DNA from: Microcoleus vaginatus_C
Lineage (GTDB): Bacteria; Cyanobacteriota; Cyanobacteriia; Cyanobacteriales; Microcoleaceae
Direction: 5' to 3' (one strand)
Assembly (NCBI GenBank): GCA_040004035.1
Contig: JAMPLN010000016.1
Length of the DNA stretch: 64,000 nt
Positions 37,132 through 46,079 of this stretch are shown piece by piece. The stretch's first letter is position 1; each line of letters opens with the position of its first letter. The notes beneath the pieces were generated by a model, which searched no databases, was not told the DNA's origin, and saw only the letters and a program-made list of their open reading frames with translations. The translations under genes and the position numbers were made by a program.

Positions 37132-38325
37132 ATGACCCCCCTAAGCTGGACAGAATTAGAAGCCCTCACAGACTTTGAAGTCGATCGCGTCAACGGGCCA
37201 ACCAACGCTCAAGCCTGCTTGCGCCTCTTTGGTAAAACCGAATCCGATGTGCGAGTCACCCTGTACCGCGATAACCATGCTTGGTGTCCCTACTGCCAAA
37301 AAATCTGGCTGTGGCTGGAAGAAAAACAAATCCCCTACCGCATTGAGAAAGTTACTATGTTCTGCTATGGGGAAAAGGAAAGTTGGTACAAGCGCAAAGT
37401 GCCATCGGGAATGCTACCGGCGATCGAACTAGACGGCCGCATCATCACCGAAAGCGACGATATCTTAATCGCCCTCGAACGAGTCTATGGCCCCTTGGGT
37501 TTGGGCATGGAAAACCCGGCAGTAATACCCATGCGACGGTTAGAGCGACTGCTATTTAGAGCCTGGTGCTCTTGGCTGTGCTACCCAGCAAGTTCAGCCA
37601 AAGTAGAACAACACAACCGCAACCAATTTATCAGCGTCATCGCCCAGGTAGAAAAGGCTCTCGGCAGCACCCCCGGGCCTTATTTCCTCGATGAATTTGG
37701 CACTGCGGATGTCATCTTTACGCCCTACGTCGAACGGATGAATGCCAGTCTTTACTACTACAAAGGCTACTCAATGCGGGAAGAAAACCCGCGCTTTGCT
37801 GACTGGTTTGCAGCGATGGAAAGCCGCCCTACCTATCGCGGCACTCAGAGCGATTTTCACACCCACGTCCACGATTTACCGCCTCAGATGGGCGGGTGTT
37901 ATGAAAACGGCGAACCTCAGATGCTACTCAATAAAGCCCGCGTGGATAATGGGCCTTGGGCTGGACTGCCGGATGTGATGTATCCAGAACCGGAAACCTC
38001 CCGCGCTGAAGCACTTCACCGCGTCATTAAGCACTGGCGCAACATCGTTCGAGTCAATCCTGCTGATGACAACTTATTTGATGAGGCTTTGCGTTGTGCT
38101 TTAACTTTGATGATGACTGGCGAAGTTTGTACGCCGCCGAGTGGTTCTGATGCGGCTTTGCGGTATTTGCGCGATCGGGTGAATGTGCCCCGCGATATGT
38201 CGATCTACGCGGCCAAGCGATTGAGGGAAGCGTTGGAGGAAACGGCGGCTTTGGTGGGTGATGGCCAAGGTTCTCCGATTCTGCTGAAGCATCGGCGAGA
38301 TCAAGATCCGGCTAATTTTGTGTAG
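37132..38325 (+). CDS. Glutathione S-transferase-like protein
   Basis: A 397-residue cytoplasmic protein. The thioredoxin-fold N-terminal domain (about 38-120) contains the redox motif CPYC after HAWCPYCQKIW and the GST cis-proline segment SGMLPAIELDG, followed by ITESDDILIALE, the glutathione-binding Glu-Ser step. The all-helical GST C-terminal domain is at about 135-230 (YFLDEFGTADVIFTPYV). Another 150 residues of unknown fold (DALRYLRDRVNVPRDM region) make it much longer than a standard GST. The CPYC motif suggests glutaredoxin or thiol-transferase chemistry rather than classical conjugation. It stands alone, and its start abuts a heptamer repeat that leaves no room for a normal ribosome site. 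Confidence 0.85.
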   Translation: MTPLSWTELEALTDFEVDRVNGPTNAQACLRLFGKTESDVRVTLYRDNHAWCPYCQKIWLWLEEKQIPYRIEKVTMFCYGEKESWYKRKVPSGMLPAIELDGRIITESDDILIALERVYGPLGLGMENPAVIPMRRLERLLFRAWCSWLCYPASSAKVEQHNRNQFISVIAQVEKALGSTPGPYFLDEFGTADVIFTPYVERMNASLYYYKGYSMREENPRFADWFAAMESRPTYRGTQSDFHTHVHDLPPQMGGCYENGEPQMLLNKARVDNGPWAGLPDVMYPEPETSRAEALHRVIKHWRNIVRVNPADDNLFDEALRCALTLMMTGEVCTPPSGSDAALRYLRDRVNVPRDMSIYAAKRLREALEETAALVGDGQGSPILLKHRRDQDPANFV

Positions 38326-38421
38326 GGGGCGTCTGGTGGATTTGCTCAAAGGTTTCTACAAACACGACATCAGAGATTTGTAAGGTACGATCGGATTATT
38401 TCCTAGACTGTTTCAGAGGCT

Positions 38422-38802
38422 ATGGGTATGGTTTCAGTATCCAACAACCAACCAATCATTATTCGTACAGAGCGCGGACTGACAATTTCAGGTACGCGCA
38501 TCACTCTCTATGATGTGATGGACTACCTGACGGCTGAGTATCCCCCGAAGTTTATCCGTTCCTTGTTTGACTTAACCGACGATCAGATTAACGTTGCTTT
38601 ATCCTACATTGAGGCAAATCGTGCAGAAGTCGAAGCAGAATATCAAATTGTTTTAAGGCAAGCTAAGGAAATTCAGCATTACTGGGAAGAACGCAATCGC
38701 GAACATTCAGCCCGCGTTGCAGCGATGCCACCCAAACCCGGTCGAGAGGCTCTTTGGGCAAAACTTCAAGAGCAGAAAGCCAAACACGAACTAGAAGCAT
38801 GA
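38422..38802 (+). CDS. DUF433 antitoxin-like protein
   Basis: A 126-residue protein with the DUF433 helix-turn-helix fold at about 15-75: RGLTISGTRITLYDVMDYL is the typical entry into the domain, and LTDDQINVALSYIEANRAEVE its last helix. A charged helical tail follows, ending KPGREALWAKLQEQKAKH. DUF433 proteins are mostly antitoxins paired with a PIN-like DUF5615 toxin. Its stop overlaps the ATG of exactly such a gene (ATGA), so the two are translationally coupled. The first ATG is used, but a second (Met3) is equally possible. Confidence 0.85.
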   Translation: MGMVSVSNNQPIIIRTERGLTISGTRITLYDVMDYLTAEYPPKFIRSLFDLTDDQINVALSYIEANRAEVEAEYQIVLRQAKEIQHYWEERNREHSARVAAMPPKPGREALWAKLQEQKAKHELEA

Positions 38803-39194
38803 ATTTTCTCATCGATCACAATCTCGGAGGTCATGCAGAGATTTTATTAGGAAATATTGCGAGTCAAGGCTGGTTAAATCTACTCCCAATTCGTTTTGTC
38901 ACTTTCAAGCAGATGAATTTGTCGATCGACAGTAACGATCGAGTTGTTTGGCGACTTGCTCAGGCAAATCAGATGATTTTGCTTACTGCAAACCGCAGCA
39001 TGAAGGGTGAAGACTCCCTGGAACAGGTGATCCGAGAAGAAAATACAGTGGATTCCCTTCCTGTAATTACAATTGGAGATGCCGATCGATTTTTAGCCGA
39101 TCGAGTCTATCGAAATCGTTGTGTTGACCGTATTCTGGAAATCTTGCTGGATATCGAAACCTGGATGGGCGTTGGTCGTCTTTTTGTTCCGTAA
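38799..39194 (+). CDS. DUF5615 PIN-like toxin
   Basis: A 131-residue protein of the Mut7-C/DUF5615 PIN-like group. The N-terminal motif MNFLIDHNLGGHA carries the first acidic residue, and MILLTANRSMKGEDSLEQVI the central part with the expected T-x-N and Asp/Glu positions. These proteins are predicted RNases that act as toxins. I chose the ATG within the ATGA overlap with DUF433; a longer frame adds 15 residues inside the partner gene and is unlikely. The pair probably represses its own promoter (family knowledge). The target RNA is unknown. Confidence 0.85.
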   Translation: MNFLIDHNLGGHAEILLGNIASQGWLNLLPIRFVTFKQMNLSIDSNDRVVWRLAQANQMILLTANRSMKGEDSLEQVIREENTVDSLPVITIGDADRFLADRVYRNRCVDRILEILLDIETWMGVGRLFVP

Positions 39195-39436
39195 GGTGAG
39201 CCAATAAGTAAGGTAGTGCTCCTAGCCGAACAAGCCAAAAAAACAGAGTTTCCAACACTATCGAGTATTTTTTATGAAAGTATCTATGTCAACAGAGATG
39301 GAATGCTCACTTTACCACCAAGATATCTATTCCGTTCGCTGCAACCAGGTTGTTAGCCTCCTAAGCCTCCTGTCAATACTTTTTGGCTTTAGGAGTGATC
39401 GTCAAGACTTACGTTGCCTCTTTTTGTGAGCAATTG

Positions 39437-40210
39437 TCAACTTCCTATTCTGAAATAGTCCGGTGGACTCCAAGCATAATCCCAAAATTCATTTGGAATG
39501 ATTTCAGATAATGCAAAAATATACTGCCATTCTGCATAGTAAGCATTTACGATGTCCACGTCTTTGATATATGTAGCATTTTCTAAAGATCGCGTAGCAT
39601 TATTAGTAAGGTTAAATGAGCCAGTCCAAACTGCTCTGGGTACGATCTCAATATGTCCCTCGTCAAAATCAGGCTCATTTCCAGTTACTGCGTCAATATC
39701 ACAGAAAATTAAGAACTTATTGTGCATCCTGGGGAAAGCAGGTTTCTTTTCCCTATTAAAGTTTCCGACCCATCTAACAGGCTCAGATTCCCAACTGCTG
39801 TGGGAGTTCAGTGATGCCAATAAACTCCCCCACCGTTCACCCGTATCTGTCAAACCAGATGGGCCTAGAGGTAAAGAAGCATACATTTTTCTTAAATTAT
39901 TACTTGACCAGTTGCCAGTATCAGGGCGTAAAAAGTCTTCTTTTTGAATAATGATAGAAACCCGTTTTCTACTGGATAGAGCATTAAGGATTCCTTCATG
40001 GGTTAACCAAGCAACGCATCCAACTACAACAGGATACTCGTTAATTTTACAAATCAATTCATTTTCTATATTGCGGAAATACACAGAAATTTGGGCGTCT
40101 GAAGAAGTAACGTTATTAGGTTGAGCAAACTTTTCAGCCGCCTCAGCCTCTCCAGCGTGACCACCATCAGGAATAATCCAATTGTTTAAGTTATCTTTTG
40201 TTGAGGTCAT
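39437..40210 (-). CDS. PLD-like domain protein
   Basis: A 257-residue protein with a single phospholipase D-type active site. MHNKFLIFCD gives the His and Lys of HKD, with a Cys at the usual Asp position and Asp one residue later. VWTGSFNLTNNATRSLENA gives the Gly-Ser-Asn loop that completes the site. The first half has VVVGCVAWLTHEGILNAL, typical of PLD-fold nucleases. There is no signal peptide. Single-HKD proteins of this kind are usually dimeric nucleases, often in defence or restriction loci; here it stands alone beside a toxin-antitoxin pair. Activity and substrate cannot be told from the sequence. Confidence 0.8.
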   Translation of the reverse strand: MTSTKDNLNNWIIPDGGHAGEAEAAEKFAQPNNVTSSDAQISVYFRNIENELICKINEYPVVVGCVAWLTHEGILNALSSRKRVSIIIQKEDFLRPDTGNWSSNNLRKMYASLPLGPSGLTDTGERWGSLLASLNSHSSWESEPVRWVGNFNREKKPAFPRMHNKFLIFCDIDAVTGNEPDFDEGHIEIVPRAVWTGSFNLTNNATRSLENATYIKDVDIVNAYYAEWQYIFALSEIIPNEFWDYAWSPPDYFRIGS

Positions 40211-40386
40211 GGGCTTGTACGTGATAACTCTTCTCCCACAGTAATTTTAGCGCAGTGATTCACAATATCCACCAATTTGCTAGGGGGATTTTTGCGATCG
40301 CCATTTTCTCCAAACTGGAGTATTGCTATCTATATATATGGAGGGGTAAAAAGTTAAGCTTAAAAACTTAACTTTATAACTGATAT

Positions 40387-42804
40387 TCAAGTAGCCTCGA
40401 CGAACAAACCGCTTCGAGCAAACTCCTCTTCTTCAGGAGTGAAGACTGGAGCTTCATCCACAAGGTCAGGGTCAAAGTAATATGTCTCTTGTAGGAATTG
40501 TCCCGTGACGATCGCCTCGTCCAACTCCTGGATGTAATCTTGAGCAACTAAGCATACCTCCTTGATGCCTTCTGAGTCCCTCTTATCCAACAGCTTATGC
40601 AATATTGGTCTCACCCCTGTCAGTCGTGCTGCGGGCTTGAGGATACCGTAGAGGCGGTACATCCGATCGGTGGCAATGCTGATTTGTTTGAGGGCTTTGG
40701 CTTGTGCTAGCTCAGACTCAATGCTGGGCCAATAACGGGTGGTGTAGAATGCTTCCTCATCCTTTTGATACCACTCCTCGGATCGCGCAATTGATGAAGA
40801 GACAGTGTTGTGCAACTTCCAGAAGAATAAGCGCAGGGACGGGCCATCTACTACAGTGGACAGCTTTGCCTCCATTGATACCTCAAAGCTATTCAGACGC
40901 GGGTCGCGCCCAAGCACGAGGTACTCCACAGGGTAAATTTCCACCTCTTTATTCTGCACGACGTAGGCGTTGAGGTGGTGGCGGCAGTAGGGGCAGGGAT
41001 ACATATTGGCAAACAGGTTGAAGAAGTGCTTGAAGATGGTCACCAGAGTTTTTTGCTGTTCTGGGGTCTTGGTAGAGACTATCTCAGCCGTAGTGTGCAA
41101 GAAACGCCACACCGCAGGGCCAATATAGTAAGGGAAGCTGACCCGCATTTGTGAATTCTTTACTTCAGTGCGATCGATATACACATCGATGAACGCCACA
41201 TATTGCGAGAGTTCCCCAGACTCCCGCCCCGACTCCAAGCGTTCGCGCCGTTTCTGTATCCCATTGAGGTAGTGGTGCGTCAAGCGCCATGCCTGTTGAA
41301 GCATCAGCTTCTGTTTAGGAGCGCATTTGGGAAAGCCTTCTGCAACATCCGCCCCATAGCGCCCAAATTCCCCTGACGTTTTAGTCGCTTCGTACCACTG
41401 GTTTAAAGCTGCTTCATCAGGCACCGTGTTGAAGGGAATGTCTGCTTCGGTAATGACGCTGAAGGCAGCCAGCAACTTCGGCATAAAGTCTTCATACCAA
41501 TATGCTAGTGGCATCATCGCACCATCTATTTGCTCTAATGCCTCCGACAGGATGACGCGGTTCCACTTCTTCAGGTACTCTGTGGGATCTCCCTCGGATT
41601 TGGCTGGTGGCGCTGCCATGCTCTCACTCAGCTCCAGGTTTCGCAGTCGGTTGAGTTCGTTGATGGCTAGCACACCCTCGGCAATGTCACGCAAGTTGAG
41701 ACTATCCTTTTTGATGGTCATTGCCAACTCGACTGCCGCCCCAAACTTCTCCTTGGCGGTGGCAGACTTATCCCGCGCCTGGAACATGGCTTGTTCTTGG
41801 GCCAACATTTCAGGAGTTTTTTCTATGGTTTTCCAGTTCTTGATGCGATGCTCTAGTCGGGCATATTCATCTTCGAGCGATTTAACTACAGCATCCAGTA
41901 GAGGGTTGCACGCCGACTCTACTACACCCAATCCTTTATAAAGCGCGATCGTACTCCTGACAAATCGCACAAAATCAGCAATTTTGTATGGCAAGTCTCT
42001 CACGCACAGGTGAGTCTCGTGGTTGGCACAGAAACTCTCGCGGAAGCTCCGGTAGGCTGCTCCCTGGATCAGACGAAACAAACCAATCTGCATCTCCAAG
42101 CGGGATGTACCGCGCTTCTTCTCAGCTTGTGGGTGTTGGGCGAGTAGTTCTTTTAGCCGCGCTATTTCTCGATTGCAAGCGGTAGGTGGTTCTTGTAGAT
42201 CTTCTAGATTAGGTTCAATAGTGGCAGAAGCTGCCTCGTTGACAGCAGTGGTTATACTTTCGAGCGCAGCCACTGTACTATCTGAAATCTCGGTTGTCTG
42301 TGCACTGACAACCGGAACCGGCAAGTCTTGAGATTCTGTTGTGATATCTGACTCATCGGGTACCAGTGTGCAGAATTCCTCAAAGTCAATTAAGGCATTG
42401 CCGTCATGGTCTGCCTCTTTGATGATCTCATCGAGCTCTGGCTCTGTCAGCCCAAACGGGCTCATCACATCCTGCATCTCGTTTTTACTGATTTGACCGG
42501 TACCGTTTTCATCAAATACACTAAATGACATTTTGAGACGACTCTGGCGATCGCCTTGCTCGGACACCATCAGGATTTTGAATTCCTCAAAATCGATACT
42601 GCCCGACGAGTCTAAGTCCACTTCCTCGATCATTTCGCGCAGCTCGGTTTCGTTAGCACTCTGTCCTAGCGATCGCATCACTTGACCGAGTTCTTCAGAT
42701 GAAATAGCACCGCTCCCGTCCGCGTCCAATACTTTGAACACTTCCCATAACTTTGCCTCCTCTTCTTCTGTCATGACTTTTTTTTCAATATCCACAGATG
42801 TCAT
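40387..42804 (-). CDS. Calmodulin-like EF-hand protein fused to an Erv/ALR-like thiol oxidase domain
   Basis: An 805-residue protein with no signal peptide. Residues 15-148 hold four EF-hands with loops at 27-38 (DADGSGAISSEE), 63-74 (DLDSSGSIDFEE), 98-109 (DENGTGQISKNE) and 132-143 (DHDGNALIDFEE). All have acidic 1, 3 and 12 positions except Asn at 3 in loop three. The linker VMRSLGQSANETELREMI is strikingly calmodulin-like. A helical region of unknown fold (about 210-550) follows. Residues 560-670 match the Erv/ALR sulfhydryl oxidase core: GPAVWRFLH (Trp566, His570), YPCPYC (Cys604/Cys607) and FFWKLHNTVSSSI (His665-Asn666). The C-terminal 130 residues are unassigned. It probably senses Ca2+ and may perform disulfide chemistry; the Erv assignment rests on motifs. 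It stands alone. Confidence 0.82.
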   Translation of the reverse strand: MTSVDIEKKVMTEEEEAKLWEVFKVLDADGSGAISSEELGQVMRSLGQSANETELREMIEEVDLDSSGSIDFEEFKILMVSEQGDRQSRLKMSFSVFDENGTGQISKNEMQDVMSPFGLTEPELDEIIKEADHDGNALIDFEEFCTLVPDESDITTESQDLPVPVVSAQTTEISDSTVAALESITTAVNEAASATIEPNLEDLQEPPTACNREIARLKELLAQHPQAEKKRGTSRLEMQIGLFRLIQGAAYRSFRESFCANHETHLCVRDLPYKIADFVRFVRSTIALYKGLGVVESACNPLLDAVVKSLEDEYARLEHRIKNWKTIEKTPEMLAQEQAMFQARDKSATAKEKFGAAVELAMTIKKDSLNLRDIAEGVLAINELNRLRNLELSESMAAPPAKSEGDPTEYLKKWNRVILSEALEQIDGAMMPLAYWYEDFMPKLLAAFSVITEADIPFNTVPDEAALNQWYEATKTSGEFGRYGADVAEGFPKCAPKQKLMLQQAWRLTHHYLNGIQKRRERLESGRESGELSQYVAFIDVYIDRTEVKNSQMRVSFPYYIGPAVWRFLHTTAEIVSTKTPEQQKTLVTIFKHFFNLFANMYPCPYCRHHLNAYVVQNKEVEIYPVEYLVLGRDPRLNSFEVSMEAKLSTVVDGPSLRLFFWKLHNTVSSSIARSEEWYQKDEEAFYTTRYWPSIESELAQAKALKQISIATDRMYRLYGILKPAARLTGVRPILHKLLDKRDSEGIKEVCLVAQDYIQELDEAIVTGQFLQETYYFDPDLVDEAPVFTPEEEEFARSGLFVEAT

Positions 42805-43568
42805 ACTAAATTTTCCCTGATTCTTTTATTTTATGTATATTAATTATGGCTAATATAAGTAGGCAAGCGCCAAAAAACAATAATCTTTTGTAAGGTCTTG
42901 CCGGGGCTGGTTTCGCCTAGTATCTATACTAAGAGAGATGTTATTAGTGCAAAAGCTGGTCTACCCTGTAATGTTTATTTAAACCCACTTATTTTAATTC
43001 CTGATAACTTACATAACTGTTACAAACGATACTATAACTATCCATAGTTGCCAGCGTCATCGCAATGGTTGGGCGTTTTAGTGGGTAAATTAAATAGTGA
43101 GAAAGCCATCTGTATTTAAGTCAATCAAGAGTTTTTATTGTTAACCTTTGACAGTTGACTGTGAGTCGATAAACTCAAATTAGCGCTGATATATCGAAAA
43201 TACATATAGTTGCCACTTGACTCAACTTTGTAATTGCCATGAAGCACGGATTTGAGCTGAAGCGGTTAGAGTGCGATCTAGACTGAAGGGCGAAATCCTT
43301 TTGCATCAGGATGTGAGTTAAAAGTAGACGCAATATTCCGTCATAGTTGAGTGAATTTAAATCATCTATGATAAGTAAATCCACCTAATTAAACGTAAAA
43401 TACTGATCGCGCAAAGGCTTGCTGTGTATCTCTTCTTCCTTCTTCCTTCTTCCTTCTTCCTTCTTCCTTCTACTTAGCAATCCCATTTCATTTGTGAACA
43501 ATTTTTATGCCCTGCACGCGATCGAGTGGAGGAGGGGGTTTTAACGATTTCCCCCCTTCCCCTTATAG
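42805..43568. other. 764-base spacer with CTTCTTC heptamer array
   Basis: A/T-rich upstream region of the EF-hand gene and 3' flank of the HtrA gene. A CTTCTTC heptamer array lies at about 43430-43472. A 69-codon minus-strand frame at 43175-43384 has no recognisable motif and I do not call it. TTGACAGTTGACTGTGAG near 43148 might be promoter-like on the plus strand, but no gene follows. Nothing else is seen. Confidence 0.5.
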
Positions 43569-44813
43569 TTAAAAATCCCTCAGTTGAGCAGTTTGAACCG
43601 GAACTTCTTTAATCTGGGCACCGCGGCGCACCTTCAGTTGCAGAATTTGACCGATTTTGCTGTTTTCCACCAAATTTTGCAACTGTTCGGGTTCAGTTAC
43701 TGCCTCGCCGTCAATTTGAACGATGACATCCCCCTTGCGAACTCCTGCTTCCTCAGCAGGCGTATTTGGCACAACTCGCATCACTAACACCCCTTGGACT
43801 TCCGGCACAATCAAAGGAGCATTGGGGTCAGAATTATTCTCTCTGGCCATTTCAGGAGTCAAAGCAATCATCTGAATCCCCAAAAACGGATGGCTGACTT
43901 GTTCTCCCTTGGCTAACTGCGCGTAGATGGCCTTGGCTTTGTCGATCGGAATCGCAAACCCAATACCCATTGCATCGGCTCGAATCGCCGTGTTGATGCC
44001 AATCACTTCTCCTCTGCTGTTTAACAGCGGGCCGCCGGAATTGCCGGGATTGATGGCGGCGTCGGTTTGAATGAAATCGAGCCGCTTGTCGGGAATGCCG
44101 ACGGCTGCACTGGAGCGTTTGAGGGTGCTGATAATGCCCAAGGTGACGGTGTTGTCAAATCCCAGGGGGTTGCCCACAGCGATCGCCCAATCTCCCACTT
44201 TCACCGCGTCGGAATCTCCCAAGGTGGCCGTCGGCAGGTTTAATTGCTTGGTATTAATTTTGACAACAGCCAAATCTGTTACTTCGTCAGTACCTTGGAC
44301 TTCTCCTGGAAATGTCCTGCCGTCGTTTAAGGTGACAGTCACTCGATCGGCGTTGTCAACTACGTGAGCGTTGGTTAAAACAATTCCGCTTTTGTCAATG
44401 ATGAAGCCGGAACCTTGACCCCGCAAGCGTTCTTGTCTGGGGGTCAGGCTCCGCAAATCTTCTCCCAAAAATCTGCGGAAGAAGGGGTCTTCCATTAAGG
44501 GGTCGATGTTGCGGCTGACAGTGCGCTCGGTATCAATGCGGACAACTGCCGGCCCGACTCGATCGACTGCAGCCGTCACAAAACTGGCCGTATCCGCCGG
44601 GAGTTCCCCGCCCCGCAGCGCTAAAAGTTGCGGATTCGGGGGGGTGACGGGGGAACTCTGGAACTTTAAGTTGGGCGGATTTGTGCCATCAGCAGCGGCA
44701 GCGGGTGCAGCATTGATACCGAACGCACTCAGGGCGATCGTCATTCCTAAAATTAGGGCGAACCAACGAGCACCGATGCGAGGTGCGGGGCGAAAAAACT
44801 TAAATAGTCGCAT
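43569..44813 (-). CDS. HtrA/Deg-type serine protease with PDZ domain
   Basis: A 414-residue envelope protease of the cyanobacterial HhoA/HhoB/HtrA group that degrades or refolds damaged exported proteins. The signal peptide is residues 1-42 (LILGMTIALSAFGI, AAPAAAA cleavage region). The trypsin-like domain carries the catalytic triad His150 (LTNAHVVD), Asp180 (VTDLAVV) and Ser259 (NPGNSGGP). One PDZ domain (about 305-405; VMRVVPNTPAEEAGVRKGD) ends the protein. All catalytic residues are present. Divergent from the InrS-like regulator with a 177-base spacer. Which of the three cyanobacterial Deg paralogues it is cannot be decided here. Confidence 0.95.
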   Translation of the reverse strand: MRLFKFFRPAPRIGARWFALILGMTIALSAFGINAAPAAAADGTNPPNLKFQSSPVTPPNPQLLALRGGELPADTASFVTAAVDRVGPAVVRIDTERTVSRNIDPLMEDPFFRRFLGEDLRSLTPRQERLRGQGSGFIIDKSGIVLTNAHVVDNADRVTVTLNDGRTFPGEVQGTDEVTDLAVVKINTKQLNLPTATLGDSDAVKVGDWAIAVGNPLGFDNTVTLGIISTLKRSSAAVGIPDKRLDFIQTDAAINPGNSGGPLLNSRGEVIGINTAIRADAMGIGFAIPIDKAKAIYAQLAKGEQVSHPFLGIQMIALTPEMARENNSDPNAPLIVPEVQGVLVMRVVPNTPAEEAGVRKGDVIVQIDGEAVTEPEQLQNLVENSKIGQILQLKVRRGAQIKEVPVQTAQLRDF

Positions 44814-44990
44814 AGCGTCAATCTTTGTTAGTCTGGGTTAGTCTGGTAAAGGTGTGCGATCGTGCGGGCTCAATAATCTGCCGCTATGAAGATCCTAAAT
44901 ATATTTTGACAGTTACAATACATGAGTCACCAGCCCGCACCCACTCAACATATTCTGAATTCTAACTTTTAAATTTCCTTCGTAACCCCA

Positions 44991-45344
44991 ATGATTCTAT
45001 CTGATACTTCTACTGACAAATCCTTGCCCTCCAATTCCCACCACCATCACGACGATAAATCAGCCCACCCTCACCATCACGATGAAGAATCGATGCGGCG
45101 GCTGGTAAATCGCTTGTCTCGGATTGAGGGACACGTCCGAGGTATTAAAACAATGGTGCAAGAAAACCGTCCCTGTCCCGAAGTTCTCGTGCAAGTTGCT
45201 GCGGTTCGAGGCGCGCTCGATCGCGTGGCGAGAATCATTCTTGACGAACATTTAACTGAGTGCATTGCCAGAGCCGCTAAAGAAGGTAATATCGATACGG
45301 AAATCGAAGAGTTGAAAGCGGCTTTGGATCGGTTTTTGCCTTAG
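44991..45344 (+). CDS. CsoR/RcnR-family metal-sensing repressor, InrS-like
   Basis: A 117-residue all-helical DNA-binding repressor that releases DNA on metal binding. The His-rich N-terminal tail (HHHHDD and HPHHHDEE, residues 17-32) and the metal site Cys62-His87-Cys91 (RPCPEV; LDEHLTEC) match InrS, the nickel sensor of Synechocystis. CsoR copper sensors have the same C-H-C trio but usually lack the His-rich tail. LVNRLSRIEGHVRGIKTMV is the family signature helix. No metal exporter gene is adjacent; the nearest neighbours are HtrA and a transposase-type ORF. Ni2+ or Cu+ specificity is uncertain, with Ni favoured. Confidence 0.88.
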   Translation: MILSDTSTDKSLPSNSHHHHDDKSAHPHHHDEESMRRLVNRLSRIEGHVRGIKTMVQENRPCPEVLVQVAAVRGALDRVARIILDEHLTECIARAAKEGNIDTEIEELKAALDRFLP

Positions 45345-45641
45345 CCGCTGCCAATTTTTACCTCCATATAACAAAACCTGCAAATTAGACAAAACTTGCA
45401 AGCGATGATTTATGGCTCATTTTTTAAGCATCTTTCACAAACAGGGGAAAAGCATCACATATTCTCCCCTTCACCCCAATTGCCACAACATATAATTTAT
45501 ATGCTCCGCAGTTTATGAGAGCGAGTTTTGTTAAAAAAGAATTTGTCAGGTTTGTCGTGATGACGCAAATCCTCAAAATCTTCAAAACCTGACGGCAAAC
45601 AATTAGATAATCCGTGCTTAATCCGACGCGGTATGAACAGT

Positions 45642-46079
45642 CTAGACTTTCGTCAGCTTGGCTTTTAGGTGATATCTGACTGTTGCGTAAACGGCTTTAT
45701 AGGAAGCCTCAATGCTGTATTCCTGCTGCAACCACTCTTGAATCTCTCCATAGCTTTTAAAACCTTCCTGGGGGTCGCTGAGGCGCATTGCCAAACTAGC
45801 GCGGGCCAGAGGAGGAATGGCCGGCTTACGGCCGCCGCTGTGCTTTGTTTCGAGGAGTCCTTCGAGTCCCTCAGAACGGTACTTTCTCAGCCACCGCTGC
45901 ACTGTAATTCGATTGACCCCGATCGTCATTGCCAATTCTTTAACTGTCTTAACATGACAAATTTTGAACAGGTAAAGTGCTTGAATTTTTTGAAAGCCGC
46001 TTGCCGTTTTTTGTTCAGTTAACAGGTTTTTTAGCTCTTCACTTGTCTCTGTGATGCTAAGTTTACATACTCCAGCCAT
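45642..46079 (-). CDS. Orphan IS630-type helix-turn-helix ORF
   Basis: A 145-residue protein resembling the N-terminal DNA-binding half of IS630-family transposases: VKELAMTIGVNRITVQRWL is a clear helix-turn-helix, then RKYRSEGLEGLLETKHSGGRK and a second winged domain (GEIQEWLQQEYSI, TVRYHLKAKL). In complete elements a DDE-nuclease ORF follows. Here the 300 bases downstream hold no such ORF and no nuclease motif that I can read. It is therefore either the remnant of an insertion sequence or a domesticated DNA-binding protein. No terminal inverted repeats were found. Confidence 0.75.
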   Translation of the reverse strand: MAGVCKLSITETSEELKNLLTEQKTASGFQKIQALYLFKICHVKTVKELAMTIGVNRITVQRWLRKYRSEGLEGLLETKHSGGRKPAIPPLARASLAMRLSDPQEGFKSYGEIQEWLQQEYSIEASYKAVYATVRYHLKAKLTKV

